A stretch of DNA of 64,000 nt, taken from assembly GCA_948470475.1 (NCBI GenBank), contig OX419346.1, positions 18,192,004 to 18,256,003 of the forward strand, read 5' to 3'. The position numbers and the translations under genes were made by a program. The stretch is from Galaxea fascicularis (lineage: Eukaryota; Cnidaria; Anthozoa; Scleractinia; Euphylliidae). Positions within the stretch are counted from its first letter, which is position 1. Each line of letters opens with the position of its first letter. The notes beneath the pieces were generated by a model. It saw only the letters and a list, made by a program, of their open reading frames with translations, was not told where the DNA came from and ran no database searches. Positions 44,844-57,226 of this stretch are shown here, one piece after another.

Positions 44844-45686
44844 GTTGATCACATTCATTTGGATTTATTTGGAAGGGTAAGGCCACCCTCGTCTATTGCA
44901 AAACTAAACAGACAGTCAGCGTAACGAGTCAGTAATTTCGATCTCCGAATACAGTTTACTTTTTCTGAAACCATATAGTACTTCTCGCTTCACAAACTTG
45001 TTTCATTCGTTTATATTCAGACAGTTGTAAACAAGGAAACGCTCACCCTAAGCTGCGGAAGTGCGATGAAATCTTGAAAATTGGACAGCAAACAGCGGCA
45101 CGCTGACTGAGCGAAACAGCTTTGTTTTTCTCATTTTGTTTAACGAGATATCGATTATTTTTCAGTCCTCAGTATTGCAATTGCCTGTGAACGCAAGGAA
45201 GTGGTAATTTATTGAAGGCTTAAGAAAGGGTAGAAGAAAAACTGAACCGATTTCTCTGCTAATTACCTGACCTGAGTTTCAGTTACGTTCAGGGTTTTAA
45301 ATCAGACAGCGGTTTAAGTTATTTAGGAATTGAATTAGTTTAGGAATTAGTTTAAATCAATTTAGTTATCGAAATAACTTAGGCAATCATGCGTGCTGAG
45401 GGAAATCGCTGGACTCACGTCAAACCTGCCCACTAAGAAAAAATCCCTTTTACATTAATGACAGGAAGAAGCTGTGAGGAATTAGTCGTTTTGCTCTTTC
45501 GTTTTGATGCTGACGTGTTTGGGTGGGTTGTGGTTTTGAACTGCGCTCTTTTCCGCTCTTTAATTTGGTTATTATGTTTCGTGGTTTAGTATTGCTTAAC
45601 AGTGCGTTGGTTACTATCTCGGTGATTTTGGGTATATTCCTTTCCTATTATATTTCTAGATAAACGACTAAGTGTCTTTGGAAGCC
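44844..45686. other. Promoter-proximal region of GPCR A
   Basis: The last 200 bp before the ATG match the same region of gene B (57040-57226) in scattered blocks: GGAAT(T/C)AGTCGTTT, TGTTTCGTGGTTT and AAGTG(T/C)CTTT(G/A)GAAGCC directly before the start. No TATA box was found. The rest is unremarkable. Confidence 0.45.
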
Positions 45687-48600
45687 ATGTCTTCGTACGC
45701 GGATTCAGAATCAGCTAAGATTGCTATCACAACAGTACATTCCGTATTGGCCATCATAAACCTCACCGGGAACACACTGGTTTGTGCTGTGATAGTCAAG
45801 AACCCAGACATGAGGTAATTCAGCAAGCGATTATCTAATTTCGTCAAAGAAACTTGCCATGGTTCAGGCAAACAGAATTGCCAGGGCCTTTGGTCTAATT
45901 AACAATGGTTTGTACTTGGGTCCGTTCCCCTTGTGATAAGCACAAGCACAAGCGTAAGCGCAATCGTAAGCACTACGGCCCGGTTGTTTGAAGGCCGATT
46001 AACGCTAATCCAAGATTAAAATTTAATTAAGGAGCTTAATTCTCTATCCCCAAACGTTGTTCATTGCTGCATGATATTCTGCAAAATTTTAGATTAGGGG
46101 AAGTCAATCCTGAAAAACAAAAAGCAATGGAAACAACTTCCATCCAAAAGTTAAAATCTGCAATCAAAGTTTACGCTAATCCTGGATTAGGTTAATCGGC
46201 TTTCGAACAACCGGGCCCAGGACGTTCAAACCAGCAACACGCGCATGCGCAGTGCGAGTCGCGTCGGTAGAGAAACAAGATGAATTTTTGCGCTTATGTT
46301 TGAGCTTATTTCCCGCCAATTCCCAGTTGTGAAATAAGCAAAGCGCAAGGTCGGGAAAAAAGAATTTGTTTGTTTTTCTTGTGTTTATGATTGTGCTTAT
46401 TTCACCTCGTTGCACACTAGTATTTTCTTGCGCTCATGCTTGTGTAAGCAAGCGCACTGGAATATGCTTAAAGGTTTTCTTTTAATCCGACTGAATTCCT
46501 GCAGATGTGTAGTGGTTTCAATTGTGACTGAATTGCTGTGAATATATTAAATTTCTGCTGAATCGCTGTGTAATATATATTATAATCCATCAAATATTTT
46601 CGGTCGCACGCGATTGGTCTAAACGTATCACATGACTGAATACTGGGGAATATCCGTTGACATTCCCCAAATGCGCGTTGCGAAAAACATATGAAGGATA
46701 ATAAACCCAATAACCTCTATTTGGCTTTAAAAAATGCTCGGATATTTGTCCTTGGACATTACTCACAGTTTTCCTCGAGCTTCGCCCTCGGAAAACTGTT
46801 CGCTTCTCGGAATAGATAATGTCCGCGGACAAATATCCAAGCATATTTTCGCGTTAAATAGAGACTATTATTCATATAACTTGATGACAGTGGTAAGTCA
46901 TTAGCTTGCTCTTTACTCCTATTAAGCAAAAATTATGTCCATAAATGAACGCGAAATCAAGTGAATGACTGTTTCAGTTTATACTGAAAGCAGCAAGATA
47001 ATAGAGCTAAAAACGGATGAAGCTGAACTCATCTAGTCCTGTCAAAAATTACGGTTTTCGCGCGAGTTGTTGCGGGGGGGGGGGGGGGTATATAGCATTT
47101 GTTATCCTGAGTTTGAGTAGCCAATCAGAACACGCGAGAAACGCTGTCCACATACCTCAGATTAAATGTTTTGAACTATTCTTATCCTCGCTTATTTCCA
47201 CAGAAAATCGATCAACTATCTACTTGCAAATCTGGCCATTGCTGATATGACTTTAGCCGTGTTTTTCGCGCCACGTTACATTTTCATGAGCACTTTCACT
47301 CACCCAGATGGAGTGACTGGCACAATCCTTTGCGAACTGATAACCGGAGGTAACCTAGCCTGGGTTGGAAGTGGTGCTTCAGTGTTTACTCTGGTTTCCA
47401 TAGCAATCGAGCGCTACTATGCCGTAATTATTCCCTTTGGGAACAAATACAAGCTTACCAAGCGTAAATTAAAGGTATGCTTAAGATTACAGTATTTATA
47501 GATATGTGTTGTAAAATATTAATTGAGTCACTAAGTCGTCTAAGAATATATTGTGTAAAGAAAGTATTTAGTTGACTTTGTGTACGGCCAAACATAAGTT
47601 GTTACTATATGATCGATGGGTGCTAGCACTATGTCCCTAGCCGTCCCAACTCGGCTACTTCCCCACCGAGTTCCCCTCACCCAGCCAGAATAAACAACAA
47701 TCACAAAAAATACATTTTACCCGCTCCGCTTCCAGGTACTCATCCCTTGCTCTTGGATCTTTGGAATGGTTATGATGACCCCAGAGTTCCTTGTTAAAAG
47801 ATTCAACAAAGAAAAGCATTGGTGTACGGCTGCATGGCCCGAACAGTGGATGTCAAAGGCCTACAGTATAACCTGGTTCTTGTTCATGGCGTTATTTCCA
47901 GTTTTAATAATGGCCACTCTTTACTCCAGAGTTGTGTTCGTGTTATGGTACAAACGTCAAAAATCAGACACAGTTAACTACCAGCAACAGGTCAGCTGAA
48001 TTTATGCCTCACTGTTTTTTCAACTTTTGATTCTGACCATGTGACGAAAATCTAACGACCCTGCTAGAGCGAACACAACAATAGGCCATTTCCGAGTTAC
48101 CTCAAGCCTCTTTTTCAAAGAGAGTCTTAGTGCTCATCCTTTCATTCTTTCACACGCAAATTAACCTTATTTTCATTTGAATGAAAATTGATTTGAATAT
48201 GAAAGGATGAGCACTAAGACTTGCATTGAAAAAGAGGCCTGAGGTAACTCGGAAGTGGCCTATTAGGGAGCATCATTATTTATGCCTGACGAGGAGGTGT
48301 GCTGGCAAGGCTCATGATAAATAGCAAAACTATGGTTTGATAAAGTCAGACAATTTTAGAGACGTTTGCATGCTGTAAGGCAGGCTAAACGAAAATAACA
48401 AAGCAGCTTGAACCATTTACATACCTGCACAGCTGTATTTATGTGTCTAGTCGTTCAAGCTCTAATGGCACTAATAAACTATCTTGCTAATGGGGCAAAA
48501 GGCCACTTAATTTGACAGTTTTGACCGTTTGCCCCGACAAAGGACGAGATCTACCCACAATTTACTTGGAACTGATCATCAGTAAAATGGTATACTGGGG

Positions 48601-49631
48601 ACACAAAGCAACAAATAACATAACAAGACCTAAATGACTAACTCAAGTAACATCAAAAGAATATATTAAAAACTAATAAATAATGGTTATAGTGCGTTCA
48701 TTAAAACTGCCTAAAATATGTTATCTTCTAAACGTTTTGGTTTTGAAAGGAAGAATTTGCCGGAAATTGGAATATTTCTGTTTTTAATGAATGTGTGTTA
48801 GCTCACAACTGTAATAAGGCAATTTTCAGACGAGCTTCGTACCAAAACGAAACTACTTACTCTGAGCGATCATGACGCGAAAAAAGCAATGTAATGAACC
48901 AATTGGAATAAGTAGAGGCGCCAAGCGCGCGAATGGGTTTTTAGAAAGGCGAGAGAGTGAGTGGTGAATATGAAATGATCACATACATGAACTACGGAAA
49001 TGGAATTAAATGAAGACCGATCTTCACAGTTCGTTCAAACTCCGTTGAAGTCCTGAATTTTTTCAGGCTTCTTTACGCAATTGCATATAATTGAGTTAAC
49101 GACTGCGAGGATCAGTCTTTATTTGAAAGGCGAGAGTGTTGCCAAACCATCACGGAAAGAAATAAAGCAGAGCCAAAGTAAACAAAACTCGCGTTCGACA
49201 CTCATTTACAAAACACTCCACCTTCTAACCTTTGGCATCATTTTAATGTTCTTCAATTCGTTTTTATTTCGTATATGCAGGGTGTAATGAAGGTGCGAAA
49301 GCGGGTCACTTTGATGGCAGTGACCGTCAGTGCTATATTTGCAGTATGTTGGCTCACCGACTCCATCAGCTACATCCTCAGTATTTACACCTCTGCGCAC
49401 AGTTTTAGCGACGTAACATACATGGCAACCTCGATAATGATAATGTTCAATGCGGCCATTAACCCGATAGTTTACGCTTTGGTTAACAAACGATTTAGAG
49501 ATAAAATCAAGGGGATGATGTGCTGCGAGGGCCGCACGACGGCGAACATTACCCACCCTGATGGAGAAAACTCGGGATCGGAAGGAGGTAGCAGGTTTTT
49601 ACAACGAACTCAAACAACAACAGATCTTTAG
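45687..49631 (+). CDS. Rhodopsin-like (class A) GPCR, copy A
   Basis: Four exons: 45687-45814, 47204-47474, 47736-47990, 49281-49631; all GT-AG, 334 aa. Seven-helix landmarks: TM1 GN (28-29), TM2 LAIAD (D57), TM3 start Cys86 paired with ECL2 Cys163, E112-R113-Y114 at the end of TM3, TM5 with FPVLIM, TM6 C241-W242 (CWLT, no proline), and TM7 N279-P280-I-V-Y283, then a Cys-Cys pair (299-300) that may be palmitoylated. Sequence features fit the neuropeptide-type receptors common in cnidarians; the ligand cannot be told from sequence. The start codon is supported by the identical ATGTCTTCGTACGCGG start in copy B. The N-terminus is short, with no obvious signal peptide. Confidence 0.9.
45977..46217. 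mobile_element. MITE in GPCR A intron 1 (same family as 38608)
   Basis: GGCCCGGTTGTTTG ... CGAACAACCGGGCC, 241 bp, aligns along its whole length with 38608-38843. It lies inside AAGCAC/AAGCGC-rich short repeats (45940-45974 and 46285-46460) that appear to be another, older foldback element. Confidence 0.8.
46720..46868. repeat. Foldback element in GPCR A intron 1
   Basis: ATGCTCGGATATTTGTCC and GGACAAATATCCAAGCAT form inverted arms with outer similarity (CCTCTATTTGGC versus TTAAATAGAG). A smaller inner palindrome (GTTTTCC...GGAAAAC) surrounds CTCGAGCTTCGCCCTCG. Confidence 0.6.
48080..48264. mobile_element. MITE in GPCR A intron 3
   Basis: AATAGGCCATTTCCGAGTTA and its complement (CTCGGAAGTGGCCTATT) bound 185 bp of nearly continuous inverted repeat. 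A partial relative, keeping the AAGGCC...CCTCTTTTTCAAAG half, is at 56748-56897. Confidence 0.7.
48286..48420. repeat. Segment shared with upstream region of GPCR B
   Basis: About 135 bp (GATAAATAGCAAAACTATGG, GTCAGACAATTTT, GCTGTAAGGCAGGCT, AACAAAGCAGCTT) match 56900-57035. Here it is in intron 3; there it is about 200-330 bp before the start codon. Confidence 0.7.
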
Positions 49632-49759
49632 GCATTGTCCACCTTACCCCAAAGAGCTTACCGTAACAACGAGAGACTCGATAGCAGAAAATCTCTGTTC
49701 TATAAATTAATTATGTACATCTGCAATTAAATTTATGTGATGTTGTGTAACTGTCATCA

Positions 49760-49760
49760 G

Positions 49761-49792
<32 letters not shown>

Positions 49793-49860
49793 TTTATATT
49801 AAAAAAACTACTAATAACAATTATAAAAAGCATCAAAAAAGTTAATAATAATAATAATGA
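49760..49860. repeat. (AAT)n microsatellite
   Basis: About nine AAT triplets near 49766-49793 and a second impure run near 49843-49858, in the 3' flank of GPCR A. Their strand sense cannot be decided. Confidence 0.7.
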
Positions 49861-49869
49861 TAACGAAAG

Positions 49870-50750
49870 TTATGAGAACAACAATAGTTATGAGGCTGAT
49901 AGAGGCCGATAGCTTATTTTATTGAATTGAAATGTTTTTAATTCGAATTGATTGTTTTGTTTTTTAGTTAAATCTGCTCGTTCTAAGTTTGTCTGAGTGC
50001 TTTCTAAATCGACAGGCATTGTAAAACAGTGTTCTGTTAATACTTGTAGAATAGGATGCTTTATGAAGACATGTAACTGTAATTTTATTGTTTTTTGATC
50101 TTTTTAGAATGTTGTATGTACTACCTTAGTTGTTATTAAAGTTGGATTTATTTAAAATAGTTATTATTATATCTCTCAGTTAGTGCGCGCGCTGTGATTG
50201 GGCAATTTAGCGGGCCATATAGTTCTGCTGTATGGCCGGCTAAATTTGAAAGTTTCCTTTCCTGTGTGTCCGATTAACCTCAGAGACATAACAAATATCT
50301 TGCAAACCTCGTTTTCTCGGTTAGATTCTCTTTTTTCTCTTTTATTTATGGCCCGCGCTTATCGTGCGTGGCCGGTCTATAAGTGAAAGGAGAAAAACTT
50401 GGTCCGTAACTTACGGTAGCGGACCTCGATATGAGTCAGAGGCATTTATTGTTATTACTATCATTACTGTTATATACATAGAAACTCAGTATTTTTATGA
50501 ATTACGCCTTATATCATCCCAGAGAATCACAACTCCAGAGCGCCGTTGCCATGAAGACGTAATAGGTACTCTCACAGAGTACAATTTAGGATTAACTGTG
50601 ATCCTTTCAAAAATCAAAATTGAGTAGTTTTGTTGCGTGCAAATTTACTTCTAATTAACTGAGCGCGAGTTCCGAACAGGGAGATTAACAAATCAAATGT
50701 GGTTTAGCGTTTTTCTATACACTTCTCGACAAAGATGTTCGTCATAGCAG
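49870..50750. other. Gene-free 3' flank of GPCR A
   Basis: AT-rich, with inverted words around GGGCCATATAG/TATGGCCGGC (50210-50245) and a GTCCGTAACTTACGG palindromic stretch near 50402, probably MITE remnants. There is no gene. Confidence 0.4.
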
Positions 50751-50756
50751 TTGTCG

Positions 50757-50803
50757 AAATGTTGTGGACTCCCGAGGCGCAGCCGAGTGAGTCCACAACA
50801 AAT
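50757..50803. repeat. Short perfect hairpin
   Basis: TGTTGTGGACTC and GAGTCCACAACA pair around CCGAGGCGCAGCCGAGT, which itself has a GGC/GCC-type inner fold. It sits at the 5' edge of the LINE fragment. Confidence 0.55.
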
Positions 50804-51575
50804 TTTTACCAGAAGAGGAACTGCTCGGGAGACCTCAATAAGGATTCCCTTGTGCGCTCTAACCTGTGCTATACCTTACAGCTTTGGGCGCCACAATCTC
50901 CGACACTGATGGTGGAAGTAGGAAATATCCAAAGGAGGGCTACACGTGTTCTTTGTAAGAACTCTGAACCCTCATACAAGGACAGACTTTTGAACCTTAA
51001 CCTCCTACGTATTAAGTACTGGCTGGAATATCTTGATTTACTATTTTTCTATAAGTGTATTGATGGACTTATTGACATACAGTTAGATAACCTTGTTCAA
51101 TTTTGTAGTGGGCGTTCCCGTCGGGGATCTTCTGGGCTTTTTCTCATCAACAAAACGGCAAATACATCTCTTTTCTGCAACTCCAGTATCTTCATCCGAA
51201 TAACTACTCTATGGAATGCATCACCTATCGCTGTAAGATCGGAGGTAAAGTTAGTACCCTTTAAGAAAAAGTTAGAATCGTTTTTCTGTAATAACCTAAG
51301 TTCAGTTTTTAATCGAGATGACATTCGTTCTTATAAATTAGTCTGCCCAAAGTGCCGCCGTGATAATACTGTTATACGTCGTTCTTGTCAACTTCCTTTT
51401 TCTTTTTTCTGAATACTTCTTTCTTTTGGTTTTCTTTTATTATTTTTAATTGGAGTTCCAGGAAACGGGTATCAATTTAAGGGGGATAGTTTGGAGGTGG
51501 ATGTACCTAGCAGGGGACCTAGTGTTCTATTGTATGCCCACCTGCCTTGGGGCGAATTTTGTAAATAAAATAAAT
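50800..51575 (+). pseudogene. LINE reverse-transcriptase C-terminal fragment
   Basis: An open frame to TGA at 51412 contains the end of a non-LTR RT ORF: LWAPQSPTLMVEVGNIQRRA, LLNLNLLRIKYWLEYLDLLF, a FYKCIDG block, LWNASPIAV and a final Cys-rich KLVCPKCRRDN. It is followed by about 160 bp of 3' UTR ending in AAATAAAATAAATAA. The 5' part, with polymerase and endonuclease, is absent: 5' truncation on insertion. Confidence 0.75.
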
Positions 51576-51579
51576 AACA

Positions 51580-52340
51580 AGAAAACACGGCAAAGTCACG
51601 CGAAAACGACATTTATCAAGCCCGCATGAGCAATATAATTGCAATTTTAACTGCACCTGCATCTATAACTGCCACCGAATCCAATTATGCTTTCAGAATG
51701 GAAGTTTATTTTCAACTCTTGTCAGCGAAGTGAAAGATTCAGCTTAGCCTCTTTTTAGGTATAAACGTCAAAACGCGGACTGACACTTCGTACCTGAGGT
51801 AAAGTGTGTTTTCTTCTTTTCACGTTTTTTATGCCATGGTAATTAGCTTTTTTAAGCACTCTGGGTCTACATCGGATGGGGAGTATACATCAAATGAGTT
51901 GATAAGTTGAAAAGGCCACTGTAAAAAGTTGAAACGCGCTGCAGCGAACATTACACACAACGCAATTTACCAACTTCAATTAATTGCATTTTAGTTTCAG
52001 TTAAAGCTCAAAATAGATGATTATCTAATGCAGAATATTTAAAATGAACATAGATCTCAAAATTATTGTTCATAAAATTGTTGAATAGGAGAAGTTGCTT
52101 CTAGTATTTACAGCGGCTCCCGCCAAACTGCAAAGATTTTTTCAACTGTTGTGTAATTATTGGACAACGTACACAAAAATTAAATTACAGGGGCTTCGTT
52201 TGGCATGCGATAACATTTAAAAGACAACCAAAACGAGCAGGAGAGATTGCACTTGCAACAGAGATCTCTGGTAAATTCGGACATCCGCAAGCATCTTTGA
52301 TGATACAATTTGCAAAAACGAAGACCGAAAGAAAGTGTGG
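51580..52340 (+). repeat. Receptor 3'-flank module, copy after GPCR A
   Basis: Aligns with 63050-63990 and with 35650-36650. Shared blocks include GTCAAAACGCGGAC(T/C)GACACTT, ATCCAATTAT and the GGTAAA...TTCTTCT part. No exon. The LINE just before it separates it from the gene. Confidence 0.65.
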
Positions 52341-52442
52341 CTATGAATGCCATATTTAACACTTAATGACTGGTGCCGAGGGGAACAGTGAATTTTGTTT
52401 CCAGAGAATCTCAACAACATCAGGCCACCTTCAACTACATGC

Positions 52443-53311
52443 TTACGGTTGGCCGTTTGTTGCAAAATTCAACAATACACGTAAACTATTCATATGCAAG
52501 AATCGATATTTACATTCAACAACCAATATTTAATACTCAAATTCAACCAAGGCATCGTTCATTCAACAATAATGTCCATTTAACTTCAACGCAAATTATT
52601 TTCGTGCAACAAGAATATTTATTCAACTTCAACGCAAATTATTTTCGGTTAAGAGGAATATCTGCTCAACTTCGAGAAGAATATTTATTCAACTTCAACA
52701 CGTAGTATTTTCATTCAACAAAAATTTTCATTCAACTTCAACGCAAATTATCTTCGTTCAAGAAGAATATTACTCAACTTCAACAAGAATATCTATTCGA
52801 CTTCAACACGAGTTATTTGAAGTTGAATAAATACTCTTCTTGAACGAAGATAATTTGCGTTGAAGTTGAATAAATATTTTTGCTGAATGAAAATAATTCA
52901 TGTTGCAGTTGAATAAATATTCTTCTTGAAGTTGAACAGATATTCTTCTAAACGAAAATAATTTGCGTTGAAGTTAAATAAATATTCTTGTTGCACAAAA
53001 ATAATTTGCGTTGAAGTTGAATGAACATTACTGTTGAATAAGCGATGCCTTGGTTGAAGTTGAATAAATATTAGTTGTTGAACGTAAATATCGATTCTTG
53101 CATATGAATACGTGTATTGTTGACAGGGCCCGCGAAGAAGTTTTTAAACCCGCCTCTTTAATTGAGGGGTGTGGCTGATTCTAAAAATCGTTAAGGAACA
53201 GTCATAAATTTTTTAAGTAGAGGTCAAACAGCCGTAGCCGACCACTTTAATGCCGTGAAATTACTTTTCATTTTTGGAAGTGTATTTTATTAATTTATTT
53301 TTTTCCAGAAA

Positions 53312-53342
<31 letters not shown>

Positions 53343-53410
53343 AATTGGCTCCCCGGCCCCTCCCTCTACGCGCTGCCTGGTTGAATTTTGCAACAAACGG
53401 CCAACCATAT
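52443..53410. mobile_element. Large foldback element of TTGAAGTTGAATAAATATTC repeats
   Basis: The left arm starts GGTTGGCCGTTTGTTGC, and its complement lies at 53390-53406. Between them run about 35-46-bp repeats of ACTTCAACGCAAATTATTTTC type, whose orientation switches near 52815. A second element of about 250 bp (53128-53380) interrupts the right arm. It includes a 15-G run and GT repeats near 53317-53342. Open frames inside are by-products. Confidence 0.7.
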
Positions 53411-53547
53411 ACGCTCTGATCACGTGCAACAGCGGTCAACATTTCGCGGGTAACAGTGAACTGTTTGCCGTTTGACGTCATAGTTTTCGCAATGTTGCCC
53501 GCTCATGGCATTTGGCGGTTAACAGTTTCATTGTTAGTTGTCATGTA

Positions 53548-55826
53548 GGAAGGATAGAAGGAAGGAAGGATAACTTTATTTATACACGGTAGTTCCATCA
53601 GCTTAATTAATTGTTACTACTAACTCACTATCTACTTAATTACAATCACCAGAGAATAAAAAATGAAAATAGTAAAAAAAATAAATAAATAAATAAAATA
53701 ATAATAATATAGGCTGCTTTTCTTGGAGGCCGTGTTTAAAATCTTATTTAAACTACTTAAAACTTACTCAAAACTGTGGCGACTTAAAATCTTAAAATCT
53801 CTCAAGGAAGTCGCTTGTCTTAATTCCAAGGGTAAACTGTTCCACAACTGAGCTCCACTATACGAAAAACTTCTCTTTAGATAATCAGTGCGAGGTTTTG
53901 GGAGGGCCAGTGCGTTTTCAGTATTCCTCAAATGATATGAATTCACACTATCACCAAAAACAAAACCCGATCTTAAATATTCAGGTTTCATGTCATGTAA
54001 GATTTTGTACAACATAATAGATTTCTTTTCTAATCTTTGATGACAGAGTTTTCGCCACCGTAGTGCCCGGAACTACTGTCTTAATTAGCAGACATCAAAA
54101 TACGGGCTGCTCGATTTTGAAGTTTTCAGAGTCTATCAGAAAGGCCTTTGTTACAGTCTCCCCACACCTCACAACAATAATCGAAGCGAGGCTGAACAAG
54201 GCTATTATAAACATTGACTACAACATTAAAAGGGATTTGATGTCGTATGCGCTTTATTGCGCCAATGGCAGAAGCAATCTTTTTGCTGATGTTTTCTATA
54301 TGACTTTTCCAATTTAAAGTTTGATCAATGCAGACCCCAAGCGATTTTGTTGATGATACCTGCTCCACGGTCATGTTATTCATAGTTAAAGAGGGACAAT
54401 CTGAAAGGTTCGATAATTTCTGTCTGGATGCAATTAGCATAAACTCGGTTTTTGTCAGGTTTAAGGTAAGCTTATTAGCTGCCAACCAAGTGTACACTTT
54501 GCTTAGATCATAATTAAGACAATCATTTACATCCTGAACGTCGACACTAGCAAACGTCAAGCTGGTATCATCAGCGTACATCCTTGGTAGTGAAAATTGT
54601 AAGCAATTTGGTAAGTCATTGATGTACAACAGAAAAAGTAGCGGTCCCGGATTGTTCCTTGGGGAACGCCACATTTCAAAGATTTCGGGGTTGACTTTCG
54701 ACAATTAATTTGACAAATTTGAGTGCGGTTATCTAAGTAAGAGGCAAACCATTTATAACTGGACTGACGTAGCCCATAATATTGCAATTTACGTAACAAA
54801 ATTTCGTGGTCAACTGTATCAAAGGTCTTTTTAAGGTCTAAAAAAACGACAGCGTTGATGAGACCACGATCAATATTCATAGCCCAACTATCAGTTGCCT
54901 CAAGAAGTGCCGTAACCGTAGAGTGTAGAGCACGGAAGCCGGATTGATGACATGTCAGAATACTATTCTTAATTAGATAGTGGTATACCTGTTCATAAAT
55001 TATTCGCTCAAAAACTTTGGCTACAACTGGGATTACAGATATTGGTCGATAATTTGTCGGCTCATTCCGTTTCCCAGAGCTTTTGTACAATGGAGTGACT
55101 CTAGCAGATTTCCATTCATCACGGCGAAGATGCCAGTTATCAAGGATTGATTGAATATTACGGTAAGAGATTCAGCGAGTAATTAAGTCAGGGCATTGCC
55201 TCAATAATTTCGCCGAAATGTTATCTAATCCGGTTGCCTTTGTCTGGGAAAGTTTTGATAGGAGTGAAAAAACTTGTGCAGTTGTTGTTTTTTCAAAAAA
55301 TGAAATTTTCCTCAGTTTCACTAAGGAAATCTTCGAAGGAATCCGCAACCTTCGTTACATGACTGCTAAGGTTAGGCCCAATTTCTGTAAAAAACGAGTT
55401 TAACATCTCTGCCACATCAGTTTGGTTTTCCGATTTTTGTCCGTTGTAGTCTATCTCGTTTATTACGGTTTTATTGGACTTGCGTGAAGTCAGTTCGTTA
55501 ATTGTTTTCCATGTTTTGCGTTGGTCTCCAGAGCAATTATTGAAGGCATTGTTATAGTAAGCCTGTTTGGCAGTATGAATGTCCCGATTAACTTGATTTC
55601 TCATTGTTCTAAATTGGTTCCAAATAGATGGATCGTTTGTTTTAATGAGTTTACCTTTAAGGCGGTCCCTGCAATTCATCCGCTTTTTTAAAATAGTAGT
55701 TATCCATGGAGATTTGGTATTACGCGTCCTTTTGATCTTCAATGGAGCATGTCTATCGCAGACAGTTAAAAATAAGTCTTTCCACTTCTTCCACATATCA
55801 TTAGGATTATGGAATTGCTGAAGGTC
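53548..55826 (-). pseudogene. CR1/L2-like LINE, 5'-truncated, frameshifted
   Basis: Minus strand, from right to left: a linker region after the endonuclease (55796-55293) with CDRHAPLKIKR and SPWITTILKKRM; RT fingers/palm (55090-54557) with NYRPISVIPVVAKVFERI, a FLDLKKTFDTVDHEIL block and GVPQGT; the catalytic YADD (54704-54126) and SLGVCIDQTLNWKSHI; and the C-terminal end (54015-53764) with NSYHLRNTE and LWNSLPLELR. Frame changes occur near 54660-54700, 54100 and 55100-55290. The 3' end has a CCTTCCTTCC-type tail (53548-53570). The endonuclease is missing. Key RT residues are intact, so it is rather young. Confidence 0.85.
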
Positions 55827-55829
55827 ACC

Positions 55830-56747
55830 CTAAGGTTGCACAAAATATCAGCTCGGAAATTGGCGCTATTGAAATGTTTGAACTGTCGATAACTGAAAAG
55901 AGCGAAAATAGCGCTCTCGCCATTGTTTCAATGGTTCCCTTGCATAATGATAGCCTGTCAATCAAGACAATACACAAAAGGGATTCATCCGTAACACTTG
56001 TTGTGAATTACCATATGTCATGCGCGATCGCGCGATATTAAAAAATCCACGACACACTCGCACAAACCACGCTACTGATCAACATCCGGTATTATGGACA
56101 ACATTGACAAAGAAACTGAGGATCGGGAGCTCTTTTCAGAGCTCACTGAATCCACGATCCTTCCATCTCTAGTTCACATGGATTCCCCGTGCAAACACGG
56201 CAAAGGAGACAGACAGCGATATCACAAGCGCGTGTACTGAACAGCCGACAATGTTTGGTATATTTCAATATTTGCGCTAACATCACTAACAGTGTAAAGA
56301 CAACAATATTTTAAATGCTAGATGACTATAAAAAAATGGATCTCGCGATCTCATTGCTAAGTAAATATTAATTAGAGTAATCTATTTGCAAAAACGAAAT
56401 CTACTTCCGTTGACTAATGAGAAAAAAAATAGACCCTCAAAGAGTGTATATTGGGCTACTGCAATAATGCAAAATGTGTTTATCACGGGCATTGGAACAA
56501 TGCATCATTTTTAATTCGTTTTACTTGCGTGTTCTACGCCCTAGCTAGTTTTGCCATTAGTTTTTAAATGTGACCATGGAAAAGACCTAATGTTCTTTGC
56601 CATTACCATATTACATCTAGCATAACCCTATGCCACGAATCATTCATTTGTTTCAAAATATTTTTATCCTGTCGCGATATTCGTGAGACAGTTACTGCGT
56701 GAAGAATGTAATTTGTACGTACAATCGCGGTTAAGTTGTTTTTACAA
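55830..56747. other. Gene-free stretch
   Basis: A 48-codon frame (56096-56242) starting MDNIDKETEDRELFSELTES has a coding-like look but no partner exons and no known family. The remainder is AT-rich without structure. Confidence 0.35.
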
Positions 56748-57035
56748 GGAAAAGGCCAATTCTGATCGGAATTGCCTCAGGCCTCTTTTTCAAAGCGAGA
56801 CTTGATGCTCATCCTTTCATATGCAAATCAATTTTCATTCACACGCAAATTAAACTCATTTTCATGTTAATGAAAAATGATTTGCATATGAAAGGAAGTC
56901 TGATGAGGAGGTGCTGACAAGGTTCATGATAAATAGGAAAACTATGGTTTGATAAAGTCAGACAATTTTGGAGACGTTTGTATGCTGTAAGGCAGGCTCA
57001 ACGAAAAGAAGAACAAAGCAGCTTCAACCATCTAC
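56748..57035. repeat. Partial MITE plus segment shared with GPCR A intron 3
   Basis: Counterpart of 48080-48420. The right terminal part of the MITE is absent here: the ATGAAAGGA arm passes directly into AGTCTGATGAGG. Confidence 0.65.
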
Positions 57036-57226
57036 ATACCTGCAGGAATCAGTCGTTTCGTTCTGTGGGGTGGGTCCGGACTTAGAACTGGACCGCTATT
57101 CCTCTGTTTGCTTTTTTCCTGTTTCGTGGTTTGGTACTAGTTTGCCTAACATTCTGTTTCGGGGTTTTTAGGTCTATTGTTTTCTCGTCCCATATCTACA
57201 CTGACGATTAAGTGCCTTTAGAAGCC

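Noticed and set aside
56096..56242. 48-codon frame MDNIDKETEDREL...
   Set aside because: Too short and isolated to call; could be a first exon of an unrelated gene or LINE debris.
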